NCBI GenBank assembly: GCA_947382875.1
Contig: CANDBG010000001.1
Coordinates: forward strand, 26,157 to 90,156
DNA from: an uncultured Oscillibacter sp.
Lineage (GTDB): Bacteria > Bacillota > Clostridia > Oscillospirales > Oscillospiraceae
Direction: 5' to 3'
DNA length: 64,000 nucleotides
A model generated the notes under the pieces. The model did no database searches, had not been told where the DNA came from, and worked only from the letters and a program-made list of their open reading frames with translations. Both the position numbers and the translations under genes were made by a program. Below are positions 7,820 to 17,138 of the stretch, in pieces. Every line of letters begins with the position of its first letter. Within the stretch, counting starts at the first letter, position 1.

Positions 7820-9163
7820 GTGAACCAGAAACTGACCGCCCGCCAGTTGGCGCTGATCGGCTCAATGCTGTTCGGCTTGTTTTTCGGAGCCGGCAACCTG
7901 ATTTTCCCCATGATTCTGGGCGCCAGAGCCGGAACGGCTCTCCCGTGGGCTTTGATCGGCCTGCTTGTTACCGCCGTCGGAATACCGCTGCTGGGAATTG
8001 TATCCATCGGTGTCTCCCGCAGCGAGGGCCTGATTGACCTTTCCGGACGGGTTTCCAAGCCCTTCTGCTATGTCTTTACCTGCGCCTTGTATCTTACCAT
8101 CGGGCCATTGTTTGCCATTCCCCGCTGTGCGGCTACCAGCTTTACCATTGGCGTCCGGCCTTTGGCAGGGGAACAGATCGCAGTTCCGCAGCTGATTTTC
8201 TCCGGTCTCTTTTTTGCAGCCGTATTGTATTTTGCCTTGAAGCCCTCCAAAATTTTGGATTCGGTTGGAAAATTTCTGAATCCTGCGTTTTTGGTTTTTC
8301 TTGGCGTCATGCTGATTACGGCTCTGGTAAAACCGGCGAATTCCCTGGCGGCGGTGTCTCCCAGTGCGGGTTATGACGGCGGCGCGTTTTTCACGGGCTT
8401 CCTTCAGGGATACGACACCCTGGACGCCTTGGCGAGTCTGGCTTTTGGCATTATCGTCATTCATACCATCCGACAGCTTGGCGTGACGGAGCCGGGCGCT
8501 GTGGCAGGCAATACCGTTAAAGCGGGTATCGTCAGCATGGCGCTCATGGCGTTGATCTACACCGCAACGGCGCTGGTCGGCGCTCAAAGCTGCGCGCTGT
8601 ATGCAGATGAACTGGCGGCAAATCCGGCCTTCAACGGCGGCGACGCCTTTGCCATTATTGCGCACCACTATTTCGGCCGCGGCGGAAGCCTGATTCTGGC
8701 CGCAACCGTAACGCTGTGCTGTATGAAGACGGCAATCGGGCTTGTGACCGCGTGCAGCGAGACCTTTCAGGAACTTTTTCCGGGCCTTATGAACTATCCC
8801 AAATGGGCAGTCGCCTTCACTGCGGTATCCTTTTTGATTTCCAATATTGGCCTTTCGCAGATCATCGCACTTTCCGCGCCGGTATTGTATTTCCTGTGCC
8901 CGCTGTCGATTGTGCTCATTTTGCTGGGAATTGCCGGAAATTGGTTCCAGCATTCCCGGATTGTGTATCAATGTACGATTGTGCTCTCTTTGCTGGCGGC
9001 GATTCTCGAACTGGCCCGGGTCGTAGGCGGCCCCTGCCAGCCGATTGTCGACTGGACCAGCCGCTGGCTGCCTCTCTATACCTACGGTTTAGGCTGGGTC
9101 GTTCCTGCGGTTGCAGGCTTTGTCATTGGCCTGCTGCTCAAGGGACGGGGCGTCAAGGGCTGA
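7820..9163 (+). CDS. brnQ: Branched-chain amino acid carrier BrnQ
   Basis: 447 residues with about 12 hydrophobic segments, of the LIV carrier (BrnQ) family: N-terminal 'GLFFGAGNLIFPMILG' is the family signature. It imports leucine, isoleucine and valine with sodium or protons through the cytoplasmic membrane. Start: GTG at 7820, seven bases after AGGAGG; the longer ATG frame from 7775 lacks a ribosome site and would add a non-membrane leader. Single gene with its own terminator. Confidence 0.92.
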   Translation: MNQKLTARQLALIGSMLFGLFFGAGNLIFPMILGARAGTALPWALIGLLVTAVGIPLLGIVSIGVSRSEGLIDLSGRVSKPFCYVFTCALYLTIGPLFAIPRCAATSFTIGVRPLAGEQIAVPQLIFSGLFFAAVLYFALKPSKILDSVGKFLNPAFLVFLGVMLITALVKPANSLAAVSPSAGYDGGAFFTGFLQGYDTLDALASLAFGIIVIHTIRQLGVTEPGAVAGNTVKAGIVSMALMALIYTATALVGAQSCALYADELAANPAFNGGDAFAIIAHHYFGRGGSLILAATVTLCCMKTAIGLVTACSETFQELFPGLMNYPKWAVAFTAVSFLISNIGLSQIIALSAPVLYFLCPLSIVLILLGIAGNWFQHSRIVYQCTIVLSLLAAILELARVVGGPCQPIVDWTSRWLPLYTYGLGWVVPAVAGFVIGLLLKGRGVKG

Positions 9164-9169
9164 AACACG

Positions 9170-9203
9170 AACCCCCTCCGTACCGAATGCGGAGGGGGTT
9201 TTT
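9170..9203 (+). terminator. brnQ terminator
   Basis: Stem 9170-9180 with 9190-9200 (11 bp, GC-rich), 9-base loop and a run of T; begins 7 bases after the brnQ stop. Confidence 0.9.
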
Positions 9204-9210
9204 CGAACGC

Positions 9211-9672
9211 TCAAAGAAAACAGCGGTTTTCTCCGAAGCATTCTTCTTTTTCGGCAATCAGCTCTTTCAGTCGTTCGAGCTTTTGGAGAAGCCGCTGTTT
9301 TTTCTCGACGAGGTTTTCTTTAGGATAATCTAGGAACTCTGTCCATTTATCCACATTGCCGCGGATATCGTCATATAAATATTTACAAAATTCCAACATA
9401 CTGGTATGTGAATACTGGAGATCAATATCTTTTTCTCCCAATGGATTCCGCTCGTCCTTTTCGAGAACAATGTGACAATTCCAATAGCTGACTGTACACA
9501 ACATTCGTCCAGGCTCCAGGAAACCTTTTACGCAAAACGGATACAACGTTTCCAAGCCATGGATGGCCTGGTCGAGCCATTCGAATGCAATGTCGTCCAA
9601 ATAGCTCAAGCCATATACAGAAGTGCCCTCCAGCTGAAAATCGGTCCAGCCATACAGCGGTTCGGTTAGCAT
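9211..9672 (-). CDS. Unknown 153-residue protein
   Basis: Soluble, acidic and Trp/Tyr-rich protein; its last third (from about residue 105) is a Lys/Glu/Leu coiled-coil segment. The family is not recognised. The ATG at 9672 is chosen because GGAGG lies 8 bases upstream; a longer frame from 9687 begins inside that site. Divergent from the next gene with about 90 bases between starts, so a shared promoter region is likely. Its size and orphan position recall immunity-type proteins, but nothing proves it. Confidence 0.6.
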   Translation of the reverse strand: MLTEPLYGWTDFQLEGTSVYGLSYLDDIAFEWLDQAIHGLETLYPFCVKGFLEPGRMLCTVSYWNCHIVLEKDERNPLGEKDIDLQYSHTSMLEFCKYLYDDIRGNVDKWTEFLDYPKENLVEKKQRLLQKLERLKELIAEKEECFGENRCFL

Positions 9673-9763
9673 AATACCGCCCTCCATTCAATCCAAAATG
9701 ATATTTTTCGGTAATGATACCACACGTATTTACAAAAATCAATCAAAAAACGGAGGTTTTGCC

Positions 9764-10165
9764 ATGTATGACCGTTACGGGGATACATCAAGATTTATTA
9801 CAGACGCAAACCAGCTGTGTGTGGAGGACGATGCATATGTCTATATTTCAAGCGAGGAAAACTATGATATTGCCGTTGATTTAGAGGGCTGCTGCACCTC
9901 CTTTGAGGAACTGAAACCCTTTATTGCCTTTTTGTCGGCGCACGTTTGCGAACTGGATAATCTGGTTCAGCAGTTTGATTGTCAGAAGCGCATGAAAGCC
10001 AGCGGATATGTTTGTCTGTCAAGTCTTCCGGGCATTTTACGGTTTGACTATATGCAAAGCATGGAGGATGTTCCGGTTCACGAACAAAGCAGCTACAAAA
10101 AAACGCCGTTTCCCTTTGACCTGTCCCTAATTTACATTGAGAAGCCGAACCTGAATAACCTTTGA
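9764..10165 (+). CDS. Unknown 133-residue protein
   Basis: Soluble acidic protein starting MYDRYGDTSRF. The ATG at 9764 follows GGAGG by 7 bases; the upstream ATG at 9698 has no ribosome site. No membrane segment or known motif. It is divergent from the 153-residue gene and shares its small size and composition. Function unknown. Confidence 0.6.
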   Translation: MYDRYGDTSRFITDANQLCVEDDAYVYISSEENYDIAVDLEGCCTSFEELKPFIAFLSAHVCELDNLVQQFDCQKRMKASGYVCLSSLPGILRFDYMQSMEDVPVHEQSSYKKTPFPFDLSLIYIEKPNLNNL

Positions 10166-10351
10166 TTATTGACACACAACCGAAAATTCACAACGGAACG
10201 TCACCTTTGAATACAAAGAAAACGCATTCTTTCTGCGTACGTTCGGCGCAATCGACTGCATTCCGGACAACTGGACAAATCCCAAAACTCCCTTTTACCT
10301 TTTGTGTTGCTGAATGCTTATTTTTAAAATGCTTCGTCAAAATAACCGAAC

Positions 10352-10378
10352 GGCAGTTACCCATATGGATAACTGCCA
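10352..10378 (-). terminator. Palindromic hairpin after the 118-residue gene
   Basis: GGCAGTTA (10352-10359) pairs with TAACTGCC (10371-10378), with an additional CCATATGG palindrome inside. It lies 17 bases past the stop of the minus-strand gene; only a weak T-rich tail follows on that strand. Confidence 0.5.
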
Positions 10379-10394
10379 GGCAAACTGGAAGCTA

Positions 10395-10751
10395 TTATTT
10401 GTGGTTTTCCAAGTAATTTTGAAGCCGTTGCAACAGCAAATCTTTCATCATCTCTGAATTGCACTGATTTATGAGTTTTCTGTACCGTTCTAATTCTTCC
10501 GCTTCATAAGAAGAGGAAACGCTTTCTATACAATGCAGCATCGTCCACTCAACTTCGGCCATGTGTTCTGTTGGGCAGCATTTAATTAATATTTCCGCCT
10601 CTTCCCAAGTTACTGGGCGCCGAATCGCATCTACCGCTTCGATCCAATCGTCCCATATTTGACAGATTTCTTTGTCAACATCAAATCCGCAATCCTCAAA
10701 CCCCTCTGGCGGCACACCTAATTTCTGAATTTTTAATACGGCATCCTGCAT
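10395..10751 (-). CDS. Unknown 118-residue protein inside inverted repeats
   Basis: Acidic, mostly helical, soluble protein (MQDAVLKIQKLG...). The family is not recognised; size and composition are similar to small immunity-like proteins. The ATG at 10751 follows AGGAGG by 8 bases; the longer frame to 10859 is not supported. It lies alone between 22-bp inverted repeats, which suggests it arrived as a cassette. Confidence 0.6.
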   Translation of the reverse strand: MQDAVLKIQKLGVPPEGFEDCGFDVDKEICQIWDDWIEAVDAIRRPVTWEEAEILIKCCPTEHMAEVEWTMLHCIESVSSSYEAEELERYRKLINQCNSEMMKDLLLQRLQNYLENHK

Positions 10752-10890
10752 CGTGTTTACCTCCTGCAAATCGAAATTTACCGTTTTGATCATATCAAAG
10801 GTGCTCCCACACGTCAACTTGAAATTGGCAGAATCGGCGGAGTTTATCTCCGGCAACACAAAAGGTAAAAGGGATTCCCAAAATCCACAG

Positions 10891-10919
10891 TTGACAAACA
10901 GGGATTCTTTTTTTATAAT
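10891..10919 (+). promoter_or_regulatory. Consensus sigma-A promoter of metYA
   Basis: TTGACA (10891-10896), 17-base spacer, TATAAT (10914-10919): a perfect consensus. Transcription should start near 10926, just before the T-box leader. Confidence 0.9.
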
Positions 10920-10927
10920 ATTCCCAA

Positions 10928-11194
10928 AGCAATGACGGAGAGGAACGGAAACCGAAGTCCCCAGAGAGCCGGCGGATGGTGCGAGCCGGAGGCGGAAATT
11001 CCCAGGTTCTATGGCTCCTGAGCCGGACGTTCGACAAGTAGGGCGTCCCGTATGCGCCGCGTTAACGGCGGACAGGGTTGCTGGACCCTATGAGGGGCGT
11101 TCCGCCAAAAGGCGGACGCAATTTGAGTGGTACCGCGGAAGCGCTTGAACGGCTTTCGTCTCAAAGATCATCTCTTTGGGACGAAAGCTTTTTT
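10928..11194 (+). promoter_or_regulatory. T-box leader, methionine specifier
   Basis: The T-box sequence GAGTGGTACCGCGGAA is at 11125-11140, followed by a terminator with arms 11152-11166 and 11174-11188 and six T. In stem I the specifier position before 'CTCCTGAGCC' reads ATG (11011-11013), so uncharged tRNA-Met should pair here and cause antitermination. The downstream genes make methionine, which agrees with the specifier. Confidence 0.95.
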
Positions 11195-11226
11195 CGTCCC
11201 GTCTGCAAGGAAAGGAGTTTCTTTTT

Positions 11227-12513
11227 ATGAACCAATACCGTCCGGAAACCATCTGTGTCCAGGGAGGCTATGCCCCTGGAAACGGCGAACCCCGTCAGAT
11301 TCCGATTATCCAGTCCACGACGTTCAAATACGCCACTTCCGAGGACATGGGCAAGCTCTTTGACCTGGAAGCAAACGGGTATTTTTATTCCCGCCTGCAA
11401 AACCCTACCTGTGATTATGTCGCGGCGAAAATCGCCGCCCTGGAAGGCGGTACGGCCGCCATGCTTACTTCCTCCGGACAGGCGGCGAACTTCTTTGCCC
11501 TCTTTAACATCGCTTCCAGCGGGGATCACATTGTTTCCTCCTCCTCCATCTACGGCGGCACCTTCAACCTCATTTCCGTCACCATGGCGAAAATGGGCGT
11601 TGAGGCCACGTTCGTCTCGCCGGACTGCTCCCCGGAGGAACTGGATGCCGCTTTTCGTCCCAACACAAAGGCCGTGTTCGGCGAGACCATCGCAAACCCG
11701 GCCCTGACGGTGCTGGACATCGAAAAATTTGCCGCCGCCGCTCACCGTCACGGCGTCCCTTTGATTGTCGACAACACGTTTCCTACGCCTGTGGGGTGCC
11801 GTCCGTTTGCCTGGGGAGCTGACATTGTTACCCACTCCACCACAAAATATATGGACGGTCACGGGGCGGCGGTAGGCGGGGCGATTGTAGATTCCGGCAG
11901 CTTCGACTGGCTTGCCCACGCGGACAAATTCCCCGGTCTCTGCACGCCCGACGAGAGCTATCACGGCATTACCTACGCGGAAAAATTCGGTCAGGGCGGA
12001 GCGTTCATCACCAAATGCACCGCCCAGCTCATGCGCGACCTGGGCTGTACGCCGTCGCCGCAAAGCGCCTTTTACCTGAACCTGGGCCTGGAAAGCCTCC
12101 ATGTCCGGATGCAGCGTCATTGTGAAAACGGTCAGGCGGTGGCGGAATTTCTGGCGGCGCATCCCAAGGTGGAACGGGTCAGCTACTGTGGCCTGCCCGG
12201 CGACAAATACCATGCCCTGGCGCAGAAATACCTGCCCAACGGTTCCTGCGGCGTTGTGTCCTTCGAGCTGAAAGGCGGACGGGAATCCGCCGGAATATTC
12301 ATGCAGCGTTTACGGTTAGCGGCCATCGAAACCCACGTCGCCGACGCCCGCACCTGCTGTCTGAACCCTGCCGCCTCCACGCATCGTCAGATGACTGACG
12401 AACAGCTGCAGGCCGCCGGCGTGCCCGCCGGACTGGTCCGGATGTCCTGCGGTCTGGAAAGCAAGGAGGATTTGATTGCAGATATCCGTCAAGCATTGGA
12501 GGCGGTTGTATAA
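11227..12513 (+). CDS. metY: O-acetylhomoserine sulfhydrylase
   Basis: 428 residues, Cys/Met-metabolism PLP enzyme family. It joins O-acetylhomoserine and sulfide to give homocysteine. The PLP lysine is Lys207 in '[11 protein letters not shown]'; other family features are '[17 protein letters not shown]' and 'VDNTFPTP'. The ATG at 11227 follows AAAGGAG; the frame extends upstream into the T-box terminator but has no start there. Its stop overlaps the metA start (TAATG). The partner MetA is of the acetyl type, which supports the O-acetyl substrate. Confidence 0.93.
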   Translation: MNQYRPETICVQGGYAPGNGEPRQIPIIQSTTFKYATSEDMGKLFDLEANGYFYSRLQNPTCDYVAAKIAALEGGTAAMLTSSGQAANFFALFNIASSGDHIVSSSSIYGGTFNLISVTMAKMGVEATFVSPDCSPEELDAAFRPNTKAVFGETIANPALTVLDIEKFAAAAHRHGVPLIVDNTFPTPVGCRPFAWGADIVTHSTTKYMDGHGAAVGGAIVDSGSFDWLAHADKFPGLCTPDESYHGITYAEKFGQGGAFITKCTAQLMRDLGCTPSPQSAFYLNLGLESLHVRMQRHCENGQAVAEFLAAHPKVERVSYCGLPGDKYHALAQKYLPNGSCGVVSFELKGGRESAGIFMQRLRLAAIETHVADARTCCLNPAASTHRQMTDEQLQAAGVPAGLVRMSCGLESKEDLIADIRQALEAVV

Positions 12514-13451
12514 TGCCGATTAAAATTCCCAATGAGCTCCCCGCCACCCAAACCCTGACGGCGGAGAACATCTTCGTCATGACGGAGACCCGGGCCATTA
12601 CTCAGGATATCCGGCCTCTGCAAATTCTTCTTTTGAACCTCATGCCAACCAAGGTGGATACCGAAACCCAGTTAGCGCGTGTTCTGGGCAACACGCCCCT
12701 GCAAATTGAGCTGGAACTCATCGCCCCCGCCGGGCACAGTTCCCGGAACACCTCCCAGGAGCATATGCTTTCGTTCTACAAAACCTTCGCGGAGGTGCGG
12801 GAACGAACCTTTGACGGCTTAGTGATCACCGGCGCGCCGGTGGAGCATCTGCCCTTTGAGGAAGTGGACTACTGGCCGGAGCTGTGCGAGATCATGGAAT
12901 GGAGCAAAACCCATGTGCATTCCACGCTGCACATCTGCTGGGGCGCGCAGGCGGGGCTGTACTACCATTACGGCATTCCCAAGCGTGCGCTTCCGCAAAA
13001 GCTGTTCGGGGTATTCCAGCATCGTCTGATCGATCCGAATTTTATCCTTTTCCGCGGCTTCGACGACCAGTTCTGGGTCCCCCACTCCCGCAACACCACC
13101 GTAGACGCGGCGGACATTGAAGCGGTGCCGGAGCTGAAAATTCTGGCGGACTCCCCGGAGGCGGGCGTCTACGCCGTCAAGACGGCCCAGGGGCGTCAGG
13201 TCTTTCTGATGGGCCACGCCGAGTACGACCGCGATACGCTGAAAAAGGAGTATGAGCGGGACGCAGCCGCAGGCGTGGACATCCAGCTCCCACAGCATTA
13301 CTTCCCCCACGACGACCCCACGCAAGAACCGCTGGTACGCTGGCGTTCGTGCGCGCACCTGCTGTACGGAAACTGGCTGAACTACTGCGTCTATCAAACG
13401 ACGCCGTACAACATTCACGGCATCCGCCGCGGTGAGCGGACAGACGACTGA
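12513..13451 (+). CDS. metA: Homoserine O-acetyltransferase (MetA family)
   Basis: 312 residues, full length. Catalytic residues fall at the family positions: Cys142 in 'HICWGAQA', His235 and Glu237 in 'MGHAEYD'. Residue 111 is Glu in 'TGAPVE'; in MetA, Glu111 goes with acetyl-CoA use and Gly111 with succinyl-CoA, so this is inferred to be the acetyl enzyme although many databases name the family succinyltransferase. It supplies O-acetylhomoserine to MetY. Translationally coupled to metY and controlled by the same Met T-box. Confidence 0.94.
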   Translation: MPIKIPNELPATQTLTAENIFVMTETRAITQDIRPLQILLLNLMPTKVDTETQLARVLGNTPLQIELELIAPAGHSSRNTSQEHMLSFYKTFAEVRERTFDGLVITGAPVEHLPFEEVDYWPELCEIMEWSKTHVHSTLHICWGAQAGLYYHYGIPKRALPQKLFGVFQHRLIDPNFILFRGFDDQFWVPHSRNTTVDAADIEAVPELKILADSPEAGVYAVKTAQGRQVFLMGHAEYDRDTLKKEYERDAAAGVDIQLPQHYFPHDDPTQEPLVRWRSCAHLLYGNWLNYCVYQTTPYNIHGIRRGERTDD

Positions 13452-13457
13452 CCAAAG

Positions 13458-13502
13458 AAAAAAGCGTCCGCTGGAATTTGTTTTCTGACGGATGCTTTTT
13501 TT
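13458..13502 (+). terminator. metYA terminator
   Basis: Stem 13458-13470 with 13489-13501 (13 bp, one G-T pair) and a run of T; starts 7 bases after the metA stop. Confidence 0.88.
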
Positions 13503-13593
13503 CATAAAATGCGGAACCTTTTTCCTGAAAAAATCGTCTATACATACAAAGGGGGCTGAAGGAAGACGGCCCCGGATTAAGGAGGATGAAGCG

Positions 13594-14625
13594 ATGAAAC
13601 GAAGAAGCCTTGCAATCTTGTGCGTTCTGGTACTCCTGGCCATGCTGCTGACGGCCTGCGGCGGAAGCGGCGGCGGCGATTACGGCGAAAGTACGTTCGC
13701 TGCTTCCAACGGTGAAAGCCCGAGCGCCGATTTTGGCGGTATGGAGTACGACTGGGCCGCGTCCGCGCCGAAGGAGGACAGCGCCGAAACCGAAGAGATG
13801 GGCTACGGCGAGGGGGGCGGTGCGGACGCTCTGTCCAGCGCGTACCTGAAAAACGCGAAAATGATCTACACCGGAAACCTGGAGATGGAAACAACGGATT
13901 TCTCGGCCTGTGTGAGCAGTCTGGAAGCTCTGGTGGAGCGGCTGGGCGGCTACATGGAATATGCCGCCGTAAACAATTACGGCACCGGCTACCGCAGCGG
14001 AAATTATACGGTCCGTATCCCATCGGGACAGTTCAAGGGCTTTTTGCGGAGCGCGGGTGAAATCGGGCATATTACTTACCAGGACCAGCGCGGCGAGAAC
14101 ATCAGCGAAGCGTACTATGACACGGAAAGCCGTCTGGCGACCCAGCGGATCAAGCTGGAACGTCTGCAAGCGCTTCTGGCGCGGGCGGAAAACATGGCTG
14201 ATATTATTACCATTGAAACCTCCATTGCGGAGACCGAGTACGAGATTGAGCAGCTTACCGGCACTCTGCGGCATTACGACGCGCTGGTAGACTTCGCCAC
14301 GGTTTACGTCAACCTCAACGAAGTGACGCATCTGTCGTCGGTGGAGCAGACACCGCCGAGCTATACCACGCGTTTGAGTACGTCCTTCATGGACGGCCTG
14401 CAAAATTTCGCCGACGGCATGGGCGATTTTACCATTTTCCTTGCCTATAACTGGACTTGGCTGCTGGTGTGGGTGGTATTGATTGTGCTTGGTGTACTGA
14501 TTTTCCGTCATTTTTCCAAGCGGGAGAAAAAGGCGTGGAAGCTGCGTTTTCCGAAGCGGTCCAAGGGTGCGGAATCAACGGAATCCTCCAAAAAGCCCGA
14601 CCGGCGGGACGACGGTCCGCAGTGA
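13594..14625 (+). CDS. DUF4349 lipoprotein
   Basis: 343 residues. Lipoprotein signal with lipobox 'LLTAC' (Cys at about residue 21), then a low-complexity Gly/Ser/Glu segment, then a DUF4349 domain (about 85-265) beginning 'KMIYTGNLEMETTDFSACV' with an internal helical coiled coil, and a C-terminal membrane segment 'WLLVWVVLIVLGVLIF' followed by a basic tail. It is thus held to the membrane at both ends with the domain outside. The ATG at 13594 follows GGAGGATGAAGCG; the upstream frame is not supported. Family function is unknown. Confidence 0.88.
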   Translation: MKRRSLAILCVLVLLAMLLTACGGSGGGDYGESTFAASNGESPSADFGGMEYDWAASAPKEDSAETEEMGYGEGGGADALSSAYLKNAKMIYTGNLEMETTDFSACVSSLEALVERLGGYMEYAAVNNYGTGYRSGNYTVRIPSGQFKGFLRSAGEIGHITYQDQRGENISEAYYDTESRLATQRIKLERLQALLARAENMADIITIETSIAETEYEIEQLTGTLRHYDALVDFATVYVNLNEVTHLSSVEQTPPSYTTRLSTSFMDGLQNFADGMGDFTIFLAYNWTWLLVWVVLIVLGVLIFRHFSKREKKAWKLRFPKRSKGAESTESSKKPDRRDDGPQ

Positions 14626-14682
14626 CAGAAAAAAGTGGAATGGGGTACAAAAACGGCAAAAAGTATGCTATCATAAAAAAGA

Positions 14683-14710
14683 CAGGGGGCGGACCCAGGT
14701 CCGTCCCCTG
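14683..14710 (+). repeat. GC-rich hairpin, repeat-like
   Basis: Arms 14683-14695 and 14698-14710 pair over 13 positions with one G-T pair; a weak T stretch follows. It could end the DUF4349 transcript. The sequence AGGGGGCGGACC / GGTCCGTCCCC resembles the GC-rich units at 51669-51703 and 52456-52490, so it may be a dispersed repeat. Confidence 0.55.
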
Positions 14711-14734
14711 ATTTTCGATCAGGAGGATTTTTTT

Positions 14735-15340
14735 ATGAAGCTCACCTGGCTGGGGCACTCCTGCTTCCTGCTGGAGCAGGACGGCTACCGTATCATAACC
14801 GACTTATACACCGGTGTGGACGGCTGCCCGGAGCCGCGCGTATCTGTCCACGAAGTATATTGCAGTCACCAGCATGCCGACCACAACGCCGTGGATCACG
14901 CCGAACTTCTGCCCAAGACAAAAAGCCCGTTTACCGTTCAGGAAGTGGCGGCGTTCCACGATGACCAAAACGGCGCGCTGCGCGGAACCAATACCATCCG
15001 TATTTTTGAAGCAAACGGCGTACGCGCCGCCCACCTGGGAGATTTGGGGCATCCGCTCTCGCCGGAACAAATCGCCGCCATCGGCCCCCTGGACGCGGTG
15101 ATGGTTCCGGTCGGCGGTTTCTATACCATCGACGCGGCGGGCGCAAAGCAGGTCTGTGACGCGCTGCACCCCCGCTGCATCATCCCTATGCACTACCGTC
15201 ACGGGTCCTATGGATACCCCGTTATTTCCGGCGTCGAGGACTTCCTCGCCCTGTATCCGTCGTACCGCCGTCTGGACGGTCCTTCCCTGGAACTCGACGC
15301 CTCCGCGCAGGGCGTTCTGGTTCCGGCTTATCAACCATAA
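14735..15340 (+). CDS. MBL-fold metal-dependent hydrolase
   Basis: 201 residues, metallo-beta-lactamase fold of the UlaG/UPF0173-like kind: 'TWLGHSCFLLE' at the N-terminus, metal motif 'SHQHADHNAVDH' (about 45-56), 'HLGDLGHPL' and a late 'PMHYRHG' histidine. Substrate unknown. The ATG at 14735 follows AGGAGG by 8 bases. It is 11 bases upstream of the HAD phosphatase gene and likely cotranscribed with it. Confidence 0.87.
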   Translation: MKLTWLGHSCFLLEQDGYRIITDLYTGVDGCPEPRVSVHEVYCSHQHADHNAVDHAELLPKTKSPFTVQEVAAFHDDQNGALRGTNTIRIFEANGVRAAHLGDLGHPLSPEQIAAIGPLDAVMVPVGGFYTIDAAGAKQVCDALHPRCIIPMHYRHGSYGYPVISGVEDFLALYPSYRRLDGPSLELDASAQGVLVPAYQP

Positions 15341-15351
15341 GGAGCCAAAAA

Positions 15352-16023
15352 ATGTACCGTTACTTATTATTCGATCTGGACGGCACCCTGACCGATTCCA
15401 AGGAAGGGATTATGAACTGCGCCCGCTGGGCCATTGAGCAGCTTGGCGATACGCCCCCGGAGGATTCCGTACTGGTGCAGTTCGTAGGCCCGCCGCTGCG
15501 GGAATCCTTCCTGGAATTCTGCCGCTACCCTCTGGAAAAAGCGGAAGAGGCGATGCGTCTTTACCGGGAACGCTACGTTCCCATCGGCCAGTTTGAGAAC
15601 GAACCGGCCCCCGGCATTGCGGAGGTTCTGGCGCGTCTGAAAGAACAGGGTTACATTCTGGCGTTAGCATCCTCGAAGCCCCAGGAATTGTGCGAGTCCA
15701 TCTGCGAACGCTTTCACTTCACGCCGTTCCTGACGGTCATTTCCGGGTGTACGCCGGAAAACCGCGGCAGCAAAGCCGCTGCCATTCGGGAAGCGATGTT
15801 CCGTCTGGGCCTGACCGACGCGGACAAAGCGTCTGTGCTGATGATTGGGGACCGGAAATTTGATGTGCTGGGCGCAAAGGAATGCGGAATTGACTGCCTG
15901 GGCGTGGAATTCTTCGGTTACGCCCTTCCGAACGAGCTGCAAGACAGCGGCGCGGCTGCCGTTGTGCGGACGGTCCCGGAGCTGGAAGCCTATTTGTCAG
16001 GCTGTCTCCGGCCGGGAGATTAA
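15352..16023 (+). CDS. HAD-family phosphatase (phosphoglycolate phosphatase-like)
   Basis: 223 residues, HAD subfamily IA. Motif I 'LLFDLDGTLTDS' (Asp8 and Asp10), motif II Ser in 'LALASSKP', motif III/IV Lys in 'NRGSKAAAI' and 'MIGDRKFDVLGAK'. A four-helix cap lies between motifs I and II. It hydrolyses a small phosphate ester; the substrate cannot be read from sequence. The ribosome site AAGGAG precedes the ATG. Its 3' end overlaps the convergent C39 peptidase gene by 27 bases. Confidence 0.88.
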   Translation: MYRYLLFDLDGTLTDSKEGIMNCARWAIEQLGDTPPEDSVLVQFVGPPLRESFLEFCRYPLEKAEEAMRLYRERYVPIGQFENEPAPGIAEVLARLKEQGYILALASSKPQELCESICERFHFTPFLTVISGCTPENRGSKAAAIREAMFRLGLTDADKASVLMIGDRKFDVLGAKECGIDCLGVEFFGYALPNELQDSGAAAVVRTVPELEAYLSGCLRPGD

Positions 16024-16962
16024 CCAGAAGGGCGAGCCGTTGCTGCGGGTTCTGGAAAGCTCGCTCACGATCAAATCCAAATCCCAGGGCATAAGGCTTC
16101 GTTCCCGGCTGGCGGGGTCGGCGACCAATATTTGACCGTCGGGCGTGACGCCCCGCAGGAGGATAAAATGTCCGCCTTTGGTGAAATGGCCTTTTGTGAC
16201 CAGAGCGACCACCAGATCCCCCGCTTCCAGACGGCCGAAGAGTTCTTCCCGGTTGATCGACTCGGGAGGAATGGAGGTACATGTCAGGCCGTAGGACTGG
16301 GCGACGCCCGGTATAATTGCATGGTAAGAGCCATGGTTTTTCGCCCAGTAGCCCTTGCTTACGCAAAATTGTGCCATATCTACCGGGTTTACGATCTCCT
16401 CCTGCATGGAGGAAACCACCATCGACATCACCGTCGGTCCGCAGCCGTGGGTGCTCAGCGGGTCGGACCCATATTTCGCCTCCTTCCAGGCCATGTCGGT
16501 CTGGTTGAAGTAAACGATGTCCACCCCGCCGCCGGTCAGGTATTCCACGCCGTTCCGGATTTCGAGTTCGGTCAGCTCTTTCGCGGAGGCCCGGGCAGGC
16601 GGAAGTTTTGCTTCCGGTTCGGCCAGGGTGGTAGTCTCTGCGTCGTCGGCGGGGGGCGACGTGAAAACCTCCCACTGCGCTTGCAGCGCAATGCGGGTCC
16701 GGTCGAGCTGCCTTTGGGCTTCTTCGGCGGCCAGCTCGGCCTGCCGCCAGACCGCCCGGCCTGTATCCGTCACCGCACGGGCGCACGCCTGCGCACACGC
16801 CCGTACGGGCGTCATAATTTCGTCGTACAAAAGCGGGTCGGCCCACCGGCATACCAGCAGTTCCATTCCGGCGATGCACACCGCCGCCAGCAGGATGATG
16901 GAGAAAATCCAACCGCGCTTTTTCCGTTTTGTTTTTTGCAAATTTCTTCTTGATGATCCCAT
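15997..16962 (-). CDS. Membrane-anchored C39-like cysteine peptidase
   Basis: 321 residues. A basic N-terminus and one membrane segment (about 18-36), a helical linker (50-130), then a papain-like C39_2 domain: Cys174 in 'THGCGPTVMSM', His265 in 'KGGHFILLRG' and Asp in 'VADPASR'. Likely an extracytoplasmic peptidase attached to the membrane. No good ribosome site precedes ATG 16962, so the exact start is uncertain. Convergent with and overlapping the HAD gene. Confidence 0.83.
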   Translation of the reverse strand: MGSSRRNLQKTKRKKRGWIFSIILLAAVCIAGMELLVCRWADPLLYDEIMTPVRACAQACARAVTDTGRAVWRQAELAAEEAQRQLDRTRIALQAQWEVFTSPPADDAETTTLAEPEAKLPPARASAKELTELEIRNGVEYLTGGGVDIVYFNQTDMAWKEAKYGSDPLSTHGCGPTVMSMVVSSMQEEIVNPVDMAQFCVSKGYWAKNHGSYHAIIPGVAQSYGLTCTSIPPESINREELFGRLEAGDLVVALVTKGHFTKGGHFILLRGVTPDGQILVADPASRERSLMPWDLDLIVSELSRTRSNGSPFWLISRPETA

Positions 16963-17097
16963 ATTTGTTCACAAATCATTCAACAAATCCAAGTTTTTGC
17001 CGCTATTTTGTCATTGTACCATAAACCGCCGGGAATGTCCAAGCATTCCTGCGGTTTTTTCCACAAAAGAGACCGGCAGTTTCTGGGGAAAAAGGAA

Positions 17098-17119
17098 GGA
17101 CCGCTTCAGAAAGCGGTCC
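17098..17119 (-). terminator. Terminator of the large SLH gene
   Basis: Stem 17098-17106 with 17111-17119; on the minus strand it is followed by TTCCTTTTT. It lies 20 bases past the stop. Confidence 0.8.
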
Positions 17120-17138
17120 TCCCTGCGTTTGGAAGGCT

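Larger units (their letters stand above)
10289..10874. repeat. 22-bp perfect inverted repeats enclosing one gene
   Basis: 10289-10310 and 10853-10874 are exact reverse complements over 22 bases, 542 bases apart. Between them lie a 118-residue minus-strand gene and its hairpin. The right copy ends 16 bases before the metY -35 box. No transposase is present, so a small non-autonomous element or a captured cassette is possible. Confidence 0.8.
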
